A DNA stretch of 64,000 nt from an uncultured Pelagibacteraceae bacterium (GCA_902628525.1 CACOMZ010000002.1:29372-93371), one strand, 5' to 3'; numbered from the stretch's first letter, positions 8,977-19,435 are shown. Notes: generated from the sequence alone by a model not told the origin. Made by a program: numbers and translations.

Positions 8977-11523
8977 ATGTTGAACCCATTAAATTTAATA
9001 ACAAAATTTATCAAATCTAGTAATCAAAAAGAGCTAGATAGAATTGGTAAAATTGTTGAAAAAATAAACTCACATGAGGAGGATTTTAAAAATTTAAATG
9101 ATGACGACTTTCCAAAAAAAACTAATGAATTTAGAAATCAGTATAAAGATGGAAAAACTTTAGACGAGTTACTTCCTGAAGCTTTTGCTTTAGTTAGAGA
9201 AGCTGCCAAAAGAACACGTAACGAGAGACACTTTAATGTTCAATTAATAGGAGGTGTGGCTTTACATCAGGGTAAAATTGCAGAAATGAGAACAGGGGAA
9301 GGAAAAACTTTAACAATAACATTAGCTGCTTACTTAAACGCCTTAAGCGAAAAAGGTGTTCATATAGTTACTGTTAATGATTATCTTGCAAAAAGAGACT
9401 CTATAGAAATGGGTGAGATATATAATTTTCTAGGTCTAACATCTGGATTTATTAATAATTATCAAGATGATGCAGAACGTAAGAAAAACTATAATTGTGA
9501 TATCACTTATGCAACTAATAGTGAACTAGGTTTTGATTACTTAAGAGATAATATGAAATTTTCTGAACAGCAAATGGTTCAAAGAGACCATAATTTTTCG
9601 ATAGTTGATGAAATAGATTCATGTTTGATAGATGAAGCAAGAACACCTCTAATAATTTCTGGAGCAGCTGAAGATAAAACTTTTCAATATCTAGCAATTG
9701 ATAAACTAATTAAAATATTAAATAATAAAGATTTTGAAATAGATGAAAAAGAAAAAAGCATTTTATTGACAAATGATGGAATTAATAATGTTGAAAAACT
9801 TTTTTCTAAAGCTGGTATTTTAAAAAATAACAATTTTTATGATCCAGAAAATTTACATTTAGTTCACCATGTTAATCAAGCTTTGCGAGCAAATCATTTA
9901 TTTGAAAAAGGTAGAGACTATATTGTTAAAGATGGAAGTCTCAAAATTATTGACGAACTTACTGGAAGAATTTTAGAGGGAAGACGTTTTGGAGATGGTT
10001 TACATCAAGCGTTAGAAGCAAAAGAAAAAATTCAAGTACAGGCTGAAAATCAAACTTTAGCTTCTATTACCTATCAAAATTATTTTAAACTTTATAAAAA
10101 ATTATCTGGTTGTACTGGTACAGCAGCTACAGAGTCTGAAGAGTTTTTTGAAATTTATAATTTACCTGTTGTTGTCATTCCAACAAATAAAGAGATGATC
10201 CGAAAGGATTTTAATGATTTAATTTTTAGAACAGAAAAAGAAAAAAATGATGCAATTATACAAAAAATAATTGAAAGAAATAAATTGGGTCAACCTATTT
10301 TGGTATTTACTTCAAGCATTAATAAATCTGAAGTTTATTCAAATTTATTAGATCAAAAAAATATTAAACATTTAGTTTTGAATGCAAAAAATCATGAGAA
10401 TGAAGCTGAAATAATTGCAAATGCAGGAAAAGAAAATTCATTAATTATTACAACAAGTATCTCTGGAAGAGGAGTAGATATTCAACTTGGTGGTAAAAAA
10501 GGTTCTATCCCAGAAGAACAACTTAAAATAAATAAAGATAAAATTAAATCCCTAGGGGGTTTATTTGTAATTGGCACAGAAAGAATGGAGTCTAGAAGAG
10601 TCGATAACCAGGCTAGAGGAAGATCTGGAAGACAAGGAGATGAAGGTAGTTCTGTATTTTATGTTAGTCTGGAAGATGATTTAATGAGAATTTTTGGATC
10701 AGAGTCTATGAATAGTATGCTAGAAAAACTTGGACTTAAAGACGGTGAGAGTATTGATCATCCTTGGATTAACAAAGCATTAGAGAGAGCCCAACAGAAA
10801 GTTGAAGCTAGAAATTTTGATATAAGAAAAACACTCATCAAATTTGATAATGTTCTTAATGATCAAAGACATGTTGTGTTTTCACAAAGAAAAAATGCGA
10901 TGAATAGTGACAATATCTTTGATTATTCAGATGAATTTTTAAAAGAAATATCTGATGATTTAATTAAGTTAAAAATTTCAAATTTATCTAATCCTAAAAG
11001 TAATGAATTTTATAATAAAACTAAGCAAATAGTTGGAAAAAGCTTTGAAGAAACTGAACTAAAGGATTTAATTGAGGCAAAAGATAAAGATTTCAGAGAA
11101 AAAATTTCTAATAAATTTCAAGAAACTAGAAAAGAACGGATCAAACTTCTGGGTGAAGATCATGCAAAAGATATTGAAAAAAGAATTTTTCTTCAATCAA
11201 TTGATCTAAACTGGAAATCACACATTCAATATTTAGAACAATTAAGACAAGTCATAGGTCTAAGGTCTTATGGTCAAAGAGATCCGTTAGTTGAATATAA
11301 AAAAGAAGCATTTGAATTATTTTCAAATCTTTTAGAAAAATTAAAATTAGATTATGTAACTATTTTAATAAATTTAAAAGTTGTTCTTGAGTCGAACCAA
11401 GAAAATAGAAAAAAACAAAACGATATTCCTAAACAAGTTTCTAACAATAAAAAAATGGGAAGAAATGAACCATGTTTTTGTGGATCTGGAAAAAAATTCA
11501 AGCATTGTCACGGTGCTATATAA
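8977..11523 (+). CDS. secA: Preprotein translocase ATPase SecA
   Basis: MRTGEGKTL Walker A, ARGRSGRQGDEGSS, C-terminal zinc motif CFCGSGKKFKHCHG. Confidence 0.98.
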   Translation: MLNPLNLITKFIKSSNQKELDRIGKIVEKINSHEEDFKNLNDDDFPKKTNEFRNQYKDGKTLDELLPEAFALVREAAKRTRNERHFNVQLIGGVALHQGKIAEMRTGEGKTLTITLAAYLNALSEKGVHIVTVNDYLAKRDSIEMGEIYNFLGLTSGFINNYQDDAERKKNYNCDITYATNSELGFDYLRDNMKFSEQQMVQRDHNFSIVDEIDSCLIDEARTPLIISGAAEDKTFQYLAIDKLIKILNNKDFEIDEKEKSILLTNDGINNVEKLFSKAGILKNNNFYDPENLHLVHHVNQALRANHLFEKGRDYIVKDGSLKIIDELTGRILEGRRFGDGLHQALEAKEKIQVQAENQTLASITYQNYFKLYKKLSGCTGTAATESEEFFEIYNLPVVVIPTNKEMIRKDFNDLIFRTEKEKNDAIIQKIIERNKLGQPILVFTSSINKSEVYSNLLDQKNIKHLVLNAKNHENEAEIIANAGKENSLIITTSISGRGVDIQLGGKKGSIPEEQLKINKDKIKSLGGLFVIGTERMESRRVDNQARGRSGRQGDEGSSVFYVSLEDDLMRIFGSESMNSMLEKLGLKDGESIDHPWINKALERAQQKVEARNFDIRKTLIKFDNVLNDQRHVVFSQRKNAMNSDNIFDYSDEFLKEISDDLIKLKISNLSNPKSNEFYNKTKQIVGKSFEETELKDLIEAKDKDFREKISNKFQETRKERIKLLGEDHAKDIEKRIFLQSIDLNWKSHIQYLEQLRQVIGLRSYGQRDPLVEYKKEAFELFSNLLEKLKLDYVTILINLKVVLESNQENRKKQNDIPKQVSNNKKMGRNEPCFCGSGKKFKHCHGAI

Positions 11524-11525
11524 AT

Positions 11526-12620
11526 TTAAATAAATAATAGAATTAAAGAAATTAAAATTAATCCACCAACAATAGCTGATAATACTTTTTTAGATTTTAA
11601 AATTTTATCAAAATTATTTTTCTTAATAGTTAATGTGCTTAGATCCGCAGTGCTAGTAATAAAACCATCGTTTCTTCCAATTTTAAGAAATTTATTTTTT
11701 CTCTCATTCATTATTTCTTCAGAAGATAATTCATCAAAATAATTTAAATTTTTTGTTAAAGTTTTTTTCACGTTATTTAATATAATATCTCTATCTCTAT
11801 GAGCACCACCTAAAGGTTCTTCAATTATTTCATCAATAACTTTTAATTTTAATAAATCTTTAGCTGAAAGTTTCATAGCTTTCGCAGCATCAAGCATTTT
11901 TTTTGGGTCTCGCCATAGAATAGTTGCACATCCCTCAGGAGATATTACTGAATAAATTGCATTTTCTAACATAAGCACTTTATTTGATGAAGCTAGTGCA
12001 ATTGCTCCGCCAGAACCACCCTCGCCTATAATTATTGCAATTGTTGGAACTTTAAGCTCCATGCAGCATTCGATTGATTTTGCAATTGCTTCGGCTTGTC
12101 CTCTCTCCTCTGCTCCTACACCTGGATATGCTCCTGGAGTGTCAATAAAAGAGATTATGGGAATATTAAATTTGTTTGCTAAGTTCATTAATCTTATAGT
12201 TTTTCTATAACCCTCTGGTCTCATCATTCCAAAATTTCTCTCAATCCTACTATCTAAATCTTCTCCTTTTTCTTGGCCTATAACTAAAACAGATTTTCCA
12301 TTGAACTTTGCAAATCCAGTTAATACTGATTTATCCTCTCCGTAATATCTATCCCCAGATAATGAAATGAAGTCTTCAAACAAATTATCAATAAAAAATT
12401 TTGCCTTAGGCCTATCCTCATGACGAGCAACCATAGTGGTCTGCCAAGGATCTAAATTAGAATAAATATTTTTTAATTTTTCATCTATTTCTGTTTGAGT
12501 GCTTGAAATTTTTTGAGTATCGACTTCTGATAATCCCTCTTGGTTGTAAGGATCTTTCAATTTTTCTAGTTCGTTTTCTAGATCTTTAACTTCTGTCTCA
12601 AAATTTAGATAATTTTTCAT
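11526..12620 (-). CDS. accA: Acetyl-CoA carboxylase carboxyltransferase subunit alpha, with extra C-terminal hydrophobic tail
   Basis: DTPGAYPGVGAEERGQAEAIA, GEGGSGGAIAL; ends VLSAIVGGLILISLILLFI. Confidence 0.95.
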   Translation of the reverse strand: MKNYLNFETEVKDLENELEKLKDPYNQEGLSEVDTQKISSTQTEIDEKLKNIYSNLDPWQTTMVARHEDRPKAKFFIDNLFEDFISLSGDRYYGEDKSVLTGFAKFNGKSVLVIGQEKGEDLDSRIERNFGMMRPEGYRKTIRLMNLANKFNIPIISFIDTPGAYPGVGAEERGQAEAIAKSIECCMELKVPTIAIIIGEGGSGGAIALASSNKVLMLENAIYSVISPEGCATILWRDPKKMLDAAKAMKLSAKDLLKLKVIDEIIEEPLGGAHRDRDIILNNVKKTLTKNLNYFDELSSEEIMNERKNKFLKIGRNDGFITSTADLSTLTIKKNNFDKILKSKKVLSAIVGGLILISLILLFI

Positions 12621-12728
12621 AATTATTTATAGCGGAGAGGTAAAATACAAAAAAGGCGATAAAATGATATAAAATATGGTGTAATTCTTAATAATTGACT
12701 TAATTCTTTTAATATATACAAATTTATC

Positions 12729-12870
12729 ATCGGGAGAGACTATTTTTAGCGCCGAAGGAGCAACCGCCCCGGAAACTCTCAGGCAAAAGGACCGATTAAA
12801 GCATAACACTCTGGAAAGAGATTAATTTCCGCCGAAGGAGCAAAACTCTCAGGCAAAAATACAGATGGGG
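12729..12870 (+). promoter_or_regulatory. Tandem glycine riboswitch (two aptamers)
   Basis: Two copies of the GCCGAAGGAGCAA...AAACTCTCAGGCAAAA core; first aptamer P1 ATCGG (12729-12733)/CCGAT (12792-12796), second about 12808-12870; 16 nt before the glcB ATG. Confidence 0.95.
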
Positions 12871-12886
12871 TACGAAATTAAGTGCT

Positions 12887-15061
12887 ATGCAAGATAAATA
12901 TATTAAAATTTATAATCTTCAAGTATCTAAAAAGCTATCAAACTTTGTAAATGATGAATTATTAAAAAATACAAATGTATCATCAGAAAATTTTTGGTTA
13001 GGTTTAGAAAAAACACTCGATGAGCTTGTGCCAAAAAATAAAGAATTAATCAGATTAAGGGAAGATTTACAGAAGAAAATAGATGATTGGCATATCAAAA
13101 ATAAAGGTAAAGAATTTAATTTAGATGAGTACAAAAAATTTTTATTGAAAATTGGTTATTTAAAAAATGAAGGACCTGATTTTAAAATAGAAACTGAAAA
13201 TGTTGATGAAGAAATTGCAAGTATAGCTGGACCTCAGTTGGTTGTACCTGTCATGAATGCGAGGTATGCATTAAATGCTGCAAATGCAAGATGGATGAGT
13301 TTATATGATAGTCTTTATGGTACAGATGTAATTGAGCAGTCAGAAGATAGCGTATCTGAAAGGTATGATCCTTTAAGAGGTGAAATGGTTATTAAATATG
13401 GTAGAGATTTTTTAGATAAATACTTTCCTTTAGCGGGATTGAGTTGGAATAAAATTACAAGTTTTGCTGTAAAATATGGGAAATTAAAAGTTTTAAAAGG
13501 TGCTGATATTTTTGATTTGGAAGATGAAAATAAATTTATTGGACACAGAGGTGAAAGTGATAATCCATCTGCAATTATTTTAAAAAATAATAATTTACAT
13601 ATTGAAATTCTAAAAGACTCAAGGGCTTTTGCTGCCCAACAAGATCATGCTGGTATAAGTGATATAATACTAGAATCTGCAGTATCAACAATTTGTGATA
13701 ATGAAGATAGTGTAGCAGCTGTAGACTCGGAAGATAAAATTATTTGCTATCGAAATTGGCTAGGTCTAATGAAAGGAGACCTAAAGTCAAAATTTGAAAA
13801 AGAAGGAAAATTATTTGAGAGAAAATTAAATCCACACAGAAGCTATATCTCAAAAGATGGTAAGGGTTTAAAATTGCATGGTAGGAGCCTATTGCTTGTA
13901 AGAAACGTTGGTCATCTTATGACTAATCCGTCAATTTTATTAAGTGATGGAAGTGAAATACCTGAGGGTATAATGGATGCATTTATAACTACGGCGGCAG
14001 CACTACATGATATTAAAAACAAAAACAATTCAAGAACTGGATCTATTTATATCGTAAAGCCTAAAATGCATGGTCCAGACGAGACGGCATTTACAGATTT
14101 AATTTTTTCTAAAGTTGAAGAAGTACTAAATTTACCTAAGTATACTTGTAAAATTGGTATTATGGATGAAGAAAGAAGAACATCCGCTAATTTAAAAGAA
14201 TGTATTAGAACTCTAAAAAATAGAGTTTTTTTCATAAATACTGGCTTCTTAGACAGAACCGGAGATGAAATGCATACATCAATGGAAGCTGGACCTATGA
14301 TAAAAAAAGGTGACATGAAATCATCTAAATGGATCAACGCTTACGAAAACAACAATGTTGATATCGGTTTAAGTTGTGGGTTTTCTGGTAAAGCTCAAAT
14401 AGGTAAAGGAATGTGGGCAATGCCAGATAAAATGAAAGATATGATGGAACAAAAAACAGGACACTTAAAAGCAGGAGCAAATTGTGCATGGGTTCCATCT
14501 CCAACTGCAGCTGCATTACATGCTTTACATTATCATGAAATTAATATTTTTAATGAGCAAAAAAAATTAATTGATAGAGAACCAGCTAAGCTTGATGATC
14601 TTTTAACAATCCCAATAGCAGATAGACCTAATTGGTCTGTAGGAGATATAAACAAAGAAATTTCTAATTCTGCTCAAACTTTATTGGGTTATGTTGTAAG
14701 ATGGATAGATCAAGGTGTGGGTTGTTCTAAAGTACCTGACATTAACAATATTGGTTTGATGGAAGATAGAGCCACCCTTAGGATTTCTTCTCAGCATATA
14801 GCAAACTGGATACATCATGGAGTTACAACAAAAATACAAGTTAACGAAATAATGAAAGATATGGCCAAAATAGTGGACGATCAGAATAAAAATGATCCTA
14901 GATATGTTAATATGAGTGATGACTACGAAAACTCTATAGCATTTCAAACTGCTTGTGATCTGATATTTAAAGGTAAAGAACAACCTTCAGGTTATACAGA
15001 ACCATTACTTCATTTGAATAGATTGAAAAAAAAATCTAATCTGAGCTCGAAACCAAATTAG
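12887..15061 (+). CDS. glcB: Malate synthase G
   Basis: 724 aa; GPQLVVPVMNARYALNAANARW...RGSIYIVKPKMHGP(DE)...MEAGPM; length and motifs of isoform G. Confidence 0.96.
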   Translation: MQDKYIKIYNLQVSKKLSNFVNDELLKNTNVSSENFWLGLEKTLDELVPKNKELIRLREDLQKKIDDWHIKNKGKEFNLDEYKKFLLKIGYLKNEGPDFKIETENVDEEIASIAGPQLVVPVMNARYALNAANARWMSLYDSLYGTDVIEQSEDSVSERYDPLRGEMVIKYGRDFLDKYFPLAGLSWNKITSFAVKYGKLKVLKGADIFDLEDENKFIGHRGESDNPSAIILKNNNLHIEILKDSRAFAAQQDHAGISDIILESAVSTICDNEDSVAAVDSEDKIICYRNWLGLMKGDLKSKFEKEGKLFERKLNPHRSYISKDGKGLKLHGRSLLLVRNVGHLMTNPSILLSDGSEIPEGIMDAFITTAAALHDIKNKNNSRTGSIYIVKPKMHGPDETAFTDLIFSKVEEVLNLPKYTCKIGIMDEERRTSANLKECIRTLKNRVFFINTGFLDRTGDEMHTSMEAGPMIKKGDMKSSKWINAYENNNVDIGLSCGFSGKAQIGKGMWAMPDKMKDMMEQKTGHLKAGANCAWVPSPTAAALHALHYHEINIFNEQKKLIDREPAKLDDLLTIPIADRPNWSVGDINKEISNSAQTLLGYVVRWIDQGVGCSKVPDINNIGLMEDRATLRISSQHIANWIHHGVTTKIQVNEIMKDMAKIVDDQNKNDPRYVNMSDDYENSIAFQTACDLIFKGKEQPSGYTEPLLHLNRLKKKSNLSSKPN

Positions 15062-15647
15062 ATCGATTTTTAAAAGCAGAAAATAAAGTTCCATCATCTA
15101 AACTTTCGATTTCTCCTCCTACAGGTAATCCTTGTGCTAATTTGGTAATTTTAACATCTAAATTTTTTAAACTATCCTGAATATAATATGCAGTTGTTTG
15201 ACCTTCTACAGTTGCACTCGTAGCAAGAATTACCTCTTCGATTTTATCTCTATTAACTCTTTCAACTAATGAGTTAATTAATAAATCTTCTTTTCTTTGA
15301 CCAACTGAGGAAATTGTTCCACCTAAAATATGAAAATAGCCCTGAAAGATATTTGAATTTTCAATCGACCATTGGTCTGCAATATCCTCTACTACACAAA
15401 TTTTATTATATTTTTCTTTTGTATTCTCACAATTTAAACAACCATTCGAATTTGACTTTAAGGCACCACATGAATTACATCTAACTACATTTTTATAAAC
15501 CTGTGCCAATGTATTTGCCATAGGTTTTACAAGTTCGTCACGATTATTTATTAATTTTAAGACAATTCTTTTTGCTGATTTGGGACCTAAGCCTGGAAGT
15601 TTTGAAATTAATTTAATTAATTCTTCTATCTCACTGATGTTTTGCAT
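15036..15647 (-). CDS. recR: Recombination protein RecR
   Basis: LPGLGPKSAKRIV HhH, four-Cys zinc finger, TOPRIM VVEDIADQWSIE. Confidence 0.95.
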   Translation of the reverse strand: MQNISEIEELIKLISKLPGLGPKSAKRIVLKLINNRDELVKPMANTLAQVYKNVVRCNSCGALKSNSNGCLNCENTKEKYNKICVVEDIADQWSIENSNIFQGYFHILGGTISSVGQRKEDLLINSLVERVNRDKIEEVILATSATVEGQTTAYYIQDSLKNLDVKITKLAQGLPVGGEIESLDDGTLFSAFKNRSNLVSSSD

Positions 15648-15650
15648 CTA

Positions 15651-15980
15651 TTATAAAGGCCATTTAAAACCAGGAATTCCAAAACCTCCAGTTGCTTTTG
15701 AAATTTCCTCAGTTGTTTTTGATTTAAGTTGAGATTTAGCACTATTATGTGCTGCAACAATTAAATCTTCAATTATGGTTTTGTCCTCTTTCATAATTTC
15801 ATCAGATAACTTTATTGTTTGCATCTCTCCCTCTCCATCCAAAGTTATCTTTACAGAATTTGAACCCGAAACTCCTTCAACTCTAATCTCCTTAATCTTT
15901 TGTTGGCTTTCTTTCATTTTTGCCTCAAGTTCTTTTGCTTTATCTAAAATTTTACTTAAATCAGTCATTATCAACTCCAT
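15651..15980 (-). CDS. YbaB/EbfC family nucleoid-associated protein
   Basis: 109 aa, between dnaX and recR; ITLDGEGEMQTIKLSDE. Confidence 0.92.
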   Translation of the reverse strand: MELIMTDLSKILDKAKELEAKMKESQQKIKEIRVEGVSGSNSVKITLDGEGEMQTIKLSDEIMKEDKTIIEDLIVAAHNSAKSQLKSKTTEEISKATGGFGIPGFKWPL

Positions 15981-17616
15981 CTTTGTTTGAATTTACATCT
16001 ATTAATTCGGCATCAGGAAATTTATCCATCACACTTTTAAATATTTCTGAATTTTTCATTTCATCCATTAACCGTTTTTTTACATTTTTTTCTTTATCTT
16101 TTACTGACATTTGCCCTTTTAATTTACTAAAAGTAATAATCCATCTTTCACTAGTCCATTCAAAAAGCTTTGATGATAAATCTTTTACAAAATCTTTATC
16201 TAAACTTTCATTAAAAGATATTTCAATTCTATTTTTTTCAAATTTTACAAGATTAACATTTTTTTCTAACTCATATTTGAGTTTGATCTCTTTTTTTTTT
16301 GAACAAATTTCAATTAAATCCTCAAATACATTTATATTAATTTTATGTTCTGCTTTAATTTCTGTTTGAACTTCTGGTTTGATTTTTTCTTCCTGTGCAA
16401 CATTCTTAATTTGATTTATTGTTTTAGAAGTTAATTCAGTTTCAGTATTCTCTTCAAAATTGTCACTCTTAAAGTGACCCTCAACTTTTTCAATTTTATT
16501 TTCGGATTTTATAGAACTTAAATGCATTAGTCTTATTAAAAACATCTCAATTGAAAGGTGTTGATTAGATACTATGTCTAACTCTTCGAGAGAAGAGATG
16601 GCAAATTGCCAAAATAATATTAATACCTTTGAATCTATTTGATTTGATAAAATTTTAATTTTAGAAAATTCTTCATCATTTAATGAAAAATTTGTACTTT
16701 CTAAAGTTAAAGAATTAATATTTTTAAAATAGTAAAGTAACTCTAAGAAATCATTAATAAAAACCTTTGGTTCAATACCTTGGTCATAAATTTTTCTATA
16801 AATACTTATTACTTTTGTTTCTTCACCTTTTAAAATTAACTCAAACAAATCAATTAATTGAGATTTATCAAAATACCCAAAAATTTTCTGAGCTGAATTT
16901 AAGTCTAATTCTTTTCCTTGTTCTAAACTTAATAACGCTCTATCGAGCAAAGATAAAGAATCTCTAACAGAACCCTCAGAAATTTTTACTATAAGCTTTA
17001 AAGCATCGTCACTAATTTTTCCATTTTCTTTGTCCTTAATTTTTTTAATAAACTTCAATAATTCTGAGGATTTAATTCTAGATAGATCAAATCTTTGACA
17101 TCTGGATACTACTGTAATTGGAATTTTTTTAATTTCTGTAGTTGCAAAAATAAATTTTAGATATTCTGGTGGTTCCTCTAAAGTTTTTAATAAAGCATTA
17201 AACGCTTGTTTGCTTAACATATGAACTTCATCAATAATGAAGATTTTATATTTAGCCGAAGTCGGCCCGTATCTTGAAAATTCGATTAAATCTCTTACGT
17301 CATCTACACCTGTTTTGCTTGCCGCATCCATTTCAAGCACATCTATATGACTAGACTCACTTATTGATTTACAACTTTCACAAAAGTTTTCTTTACATAA
17401 ATTATCGCTACCATTTGTACAATTAAGTGCTTTTGCAACAATTCTTGCAGTTGTAGTTTTTCCAATTCCCCTTATTCCTGTGAATAAATATGCATTCGGT
17501 ATTTTGTCAGCTTTAATCGAGTTTGTAATAGTTTCTGCAACAACTTCTTGACCAATAAGATCATCAAAAGTTTGTGGTCTATATTTTAATGCTAATACTT
17601 TTTTGTTATTATTCAT
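15961..17616 (-). CDS. dnaX: DNA polymerase III subunit gamma/tau
   Basis: LALKYRPQTFDDLIGQEVV, GIRGIGKTTTARI, zinc-binding cysteines, IIDEVHMLSKQAFNALLKTLEEPP. Confidence 0.97.
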   Translation of the reverse strand: MNNNKKVLALKYRPQTFDDLIGQEVVAETITNSIKADKIPNAYLFTGIRGIGKTTTARIVAKALNCTNGSDNLCKENFCESCKSISESSHIDVLEMDAASKTGVDDVRDLIEFSRYGPTSAKYKIFIIDEVHMLSKQAFNALLKTLEEPPEYLKFIFATTEIKKIPITVVSRCQRFDLSRIKSSELLKFIKKIKDKENGKISDDALKLIVKISEGSVRDSLSLLDRALLSLEQGKELDLNSAQKIFGYFDKSQLIDLFELILKGEETKVISIYRKIYDQGIEPKVFINDFLELLYYFKNINSLTLESTNFSLNDEEFSKIKILSNQIDSKVLILFWQFAISSLEELDIVSNQHLSIEMFLIRLMHLSSIKSENKIEKVEGHFKSDNFEENTETELTSKTINQIKNVAQEEKIKPEVQTEIKAEHKININVFEDLIEICSKKKEIKLKYELEKNVNLVKFEKNRIEISFNESLDKDFVKDLSSKLFEWTSERWIITFSKLKGQMSVKDKEKNVKKRLMDEMKNSEIFKSVMDKFPDAELIDVNSNKDGVDND

Positions 17617-17626
17617 ATATCTAAAA

Positions 17627-17710
17627 GGAGACTAGAACCTGAATAACTGTCTCTACGACTGCTTCTGTTAAGATCTGGTCGGGTTCAAGCAGCATCCACC
17701 TCTAGCCTCC
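17627..17710 (-). ncRNA. ffs: Signal recognition particle RNA, small bacterial type
   Basis: Minus strand GGAGGCTAGA...TCTAGTCTCC terminal stem (10 bp including G-U); core GACCAGATCTTAACAGAAGCAGTC corresponds to canonical GACCAGGTCCGGAAGGAAGCAGCC; next to dnaX. Confidence 0.85.
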
Positions 17711-17756
17711 GTAAGCATTATAGCAGTTAAAATTTCTAATCTACAAGAAAAGATTC

Positions 17757-18593
17757 TTATATTTTTTGTCTCAAACTATCTGCTTCAAAAACACCTAAAA
17801 CGTGAAAATCCTCACAATGCAGGCCCAGCTCTTCAAGAGATTTCTGAACTTTTGGATCTTCTATATGTCCATCCAAATCGCATAAGAAAAAATAAGAATC
17901 GAAACTATTTTTTTCTGGATAACTTTGTAGTTTAGTTAAATTTACACCATTGATAGCAAAGCCCCCTAGCGATTGATATAAAGCCGCTGGTTTACTTTTT
18001 AACTTGAACAAAAAAGAAGTTATATAAGTTTTATTTTTAAATTCCGGTTGTGAAATGTTTTTTCCCATTACTAAAAACCTTGTTAAATTTCCACTTTCAT
18101 TCTCTATATTTTTATTAATTACTTCTAATCCATAAATTTCAGCACTCAAAGCAGATGCGATTGCAGATTGTTTTTTATCTTTATTTTTTGAAATCATTTC
18201 AGCTGATCCAGCTGTGTCTGCTCTAATATGCTCTGTTAAATCGTTTTCTTTTATAAACTTTGAACATTGTGAAAGACCTTGTGCGTGAGAATATACCTCT
18301 TTTATTTCACTTAATTTTGCTCCAGGTTGGCCCAATAAATTGTGTTCGATTTTTTGAAAATGCTCTTTATAAATATTAAGTCTATGTTTAAATATTAAGT
18401 ATTCAATTCCAATATTTCCTGTAATTCTATTTGACTCTGGAATTATTATTTTACATTCCTGTTCTTCTGATGCTTTATTAAAACAATCATCAAAAGTTTT
18501 ACAGGGTAAAATCTCTGCTTTAGGATAAATTGAAAGCGCCGCTAAGTGCGAATATGCACCATATGTTCCTTGAAAATAAATTTTACTCATCAA
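17757..18593 (-). CDS. pheA: Prephenate dehydratase with ACT domain
   Basis: IYFQGTYGAYSHLAA; LTRFLVMG; ACT ESYPEKNSFDSYFFLCDLDGH-type region. Confidence 0.93.
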   Translation of the reverse strand: MMSKIYFQGTYGAYSHLAALSIYPKAEILPCKTFDDCFNKASEEQECKIIIPESNRITGNIGIEYLIFKHRLNIYKEHFQKIEHNLLGQPGAKLSEIKEVYSHAQGLSQCSKFIKENDLTEHIRADTAGSAEMISKNKDKKQSAIASALSAEIYGLEVINKNIENESGNLTRFLVMGKNISQPEFKNKTYITSFLFKLKSKPAALYQSLGGFAINGVNLTKLQSYPEKNSFDSYFFLCDLDGHIEDPKVQKSLEELGLHCEDFHVLGVFEADSLRQKI

Positions 18594-19321
18594 TTCTTAT
18601 ATTCCATTATTTTTTTTAAGGCCAGATAATCTTCCTGAGTATCTACTCCTATTGGAGAAGACTTTGCGAGTGATACATTTATATTAATATTATTATCTAA
18701 TGCCCTAAGTTGTTCTAATCTATTTTTAAGTTCATTTTTAGATTGTCTTAATTTTACAAATCTCTCAAGTGTATCTCTTGAGTAACAATATACTCCTATA
18801 TGATGATAAATATTATCAATCTTTTCAGATTTTCTTAAAAAAGATAATGCTCTTGAAAAATGATCCTCTTCTAAACTTTTTTCGGTAATTACTTTAACAA
18901 TACTTTCGTTATTGAGATAAGAATCGTCACTAATTATAGCAGCAAGAGTACCCAAATCAGAATAACTTTTTACCATTTTATCATTCAATTTTATTATATC
19001 AGCTGTGTTTATTGCTGGCTCGTCGCCTTGTAAATTCATAATGAAATCAACATCTTTAATATAAGATTTTTTAAGCGCTTCATGAATTCTATCGGTACCT
19101 GTTTTATGATTATTATGAGTTAAAATAGCATTAAAACCATTTCTTTTTACGTCATTAACAATTTCTTGGTCCTCAGTTGCTACAATAACTTGACCGATAT
19201 TTGCTTCTTCTGCTCTCTTAGCGACATGTGAAATAATTGACAAACCATTTATTTTCAACAAAGGTTTTCCAGGTAGTCTAGTAGCTGACATTCTTGAAGG
19301 TATAATTATTAAAGTTTTCAT
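18590..19321 (-). CDS. kdsB: 3-deoxy-manno-octulosonate cytidylyltransferase
   Basis: MKTLIIIPSRMSATRLPGKPLLKI, NLQGDEP, HHIGVYCYSRDTL; ATG at 19321 preferred to ORF start 19354. Confidence 0.94.
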   Translation of the reverse strand: MKTLIIIPSRMSATRLPGKPLLKINGLSIISHVAKRAEEANIGQVIVATEDQEIVNDVKRNGFNAILTHNNHKTGTDRIHEALKKSYIKDVDFIMNLQGDEPAINTADIIKLNDKMVKSYSDLGTLAAIISDDSYLNNESIVKVITEKSLEEDHFSRALSFLRKSEKIDNIYHHIGVYCYSRDTLERFVKLRQSKNELKNRLEQLRALDNNININVSLAKSSPIGVDTQEDYLALKKIMEYKN

Positions 19322-19435
19322 TATTTTTTTCGAATTATTATACTTATTAAACAACTATAGAGGCAAATTTATACATTAAATTTTCTCTTTTTTTTAATTT
19401 ATCGTGTTATACGTTCATTATTAAACTTACAAAAT

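Noticed and set aside
12627-12809. 60-aa minus-strand ORF in the accA-glcB intergenic region
   Set aside because: It is antisense to the glycine riboswitch (GCCGAAGGAGCAA core); no coding signal beyond an open frame.
15920-16369. 149-aa plus-strand ORF antisense to ybaB/dnaX
   Set aside because: Composition (Ser/Leu/Phe rich) mirrors the antisense of dnaX; no family motifs.
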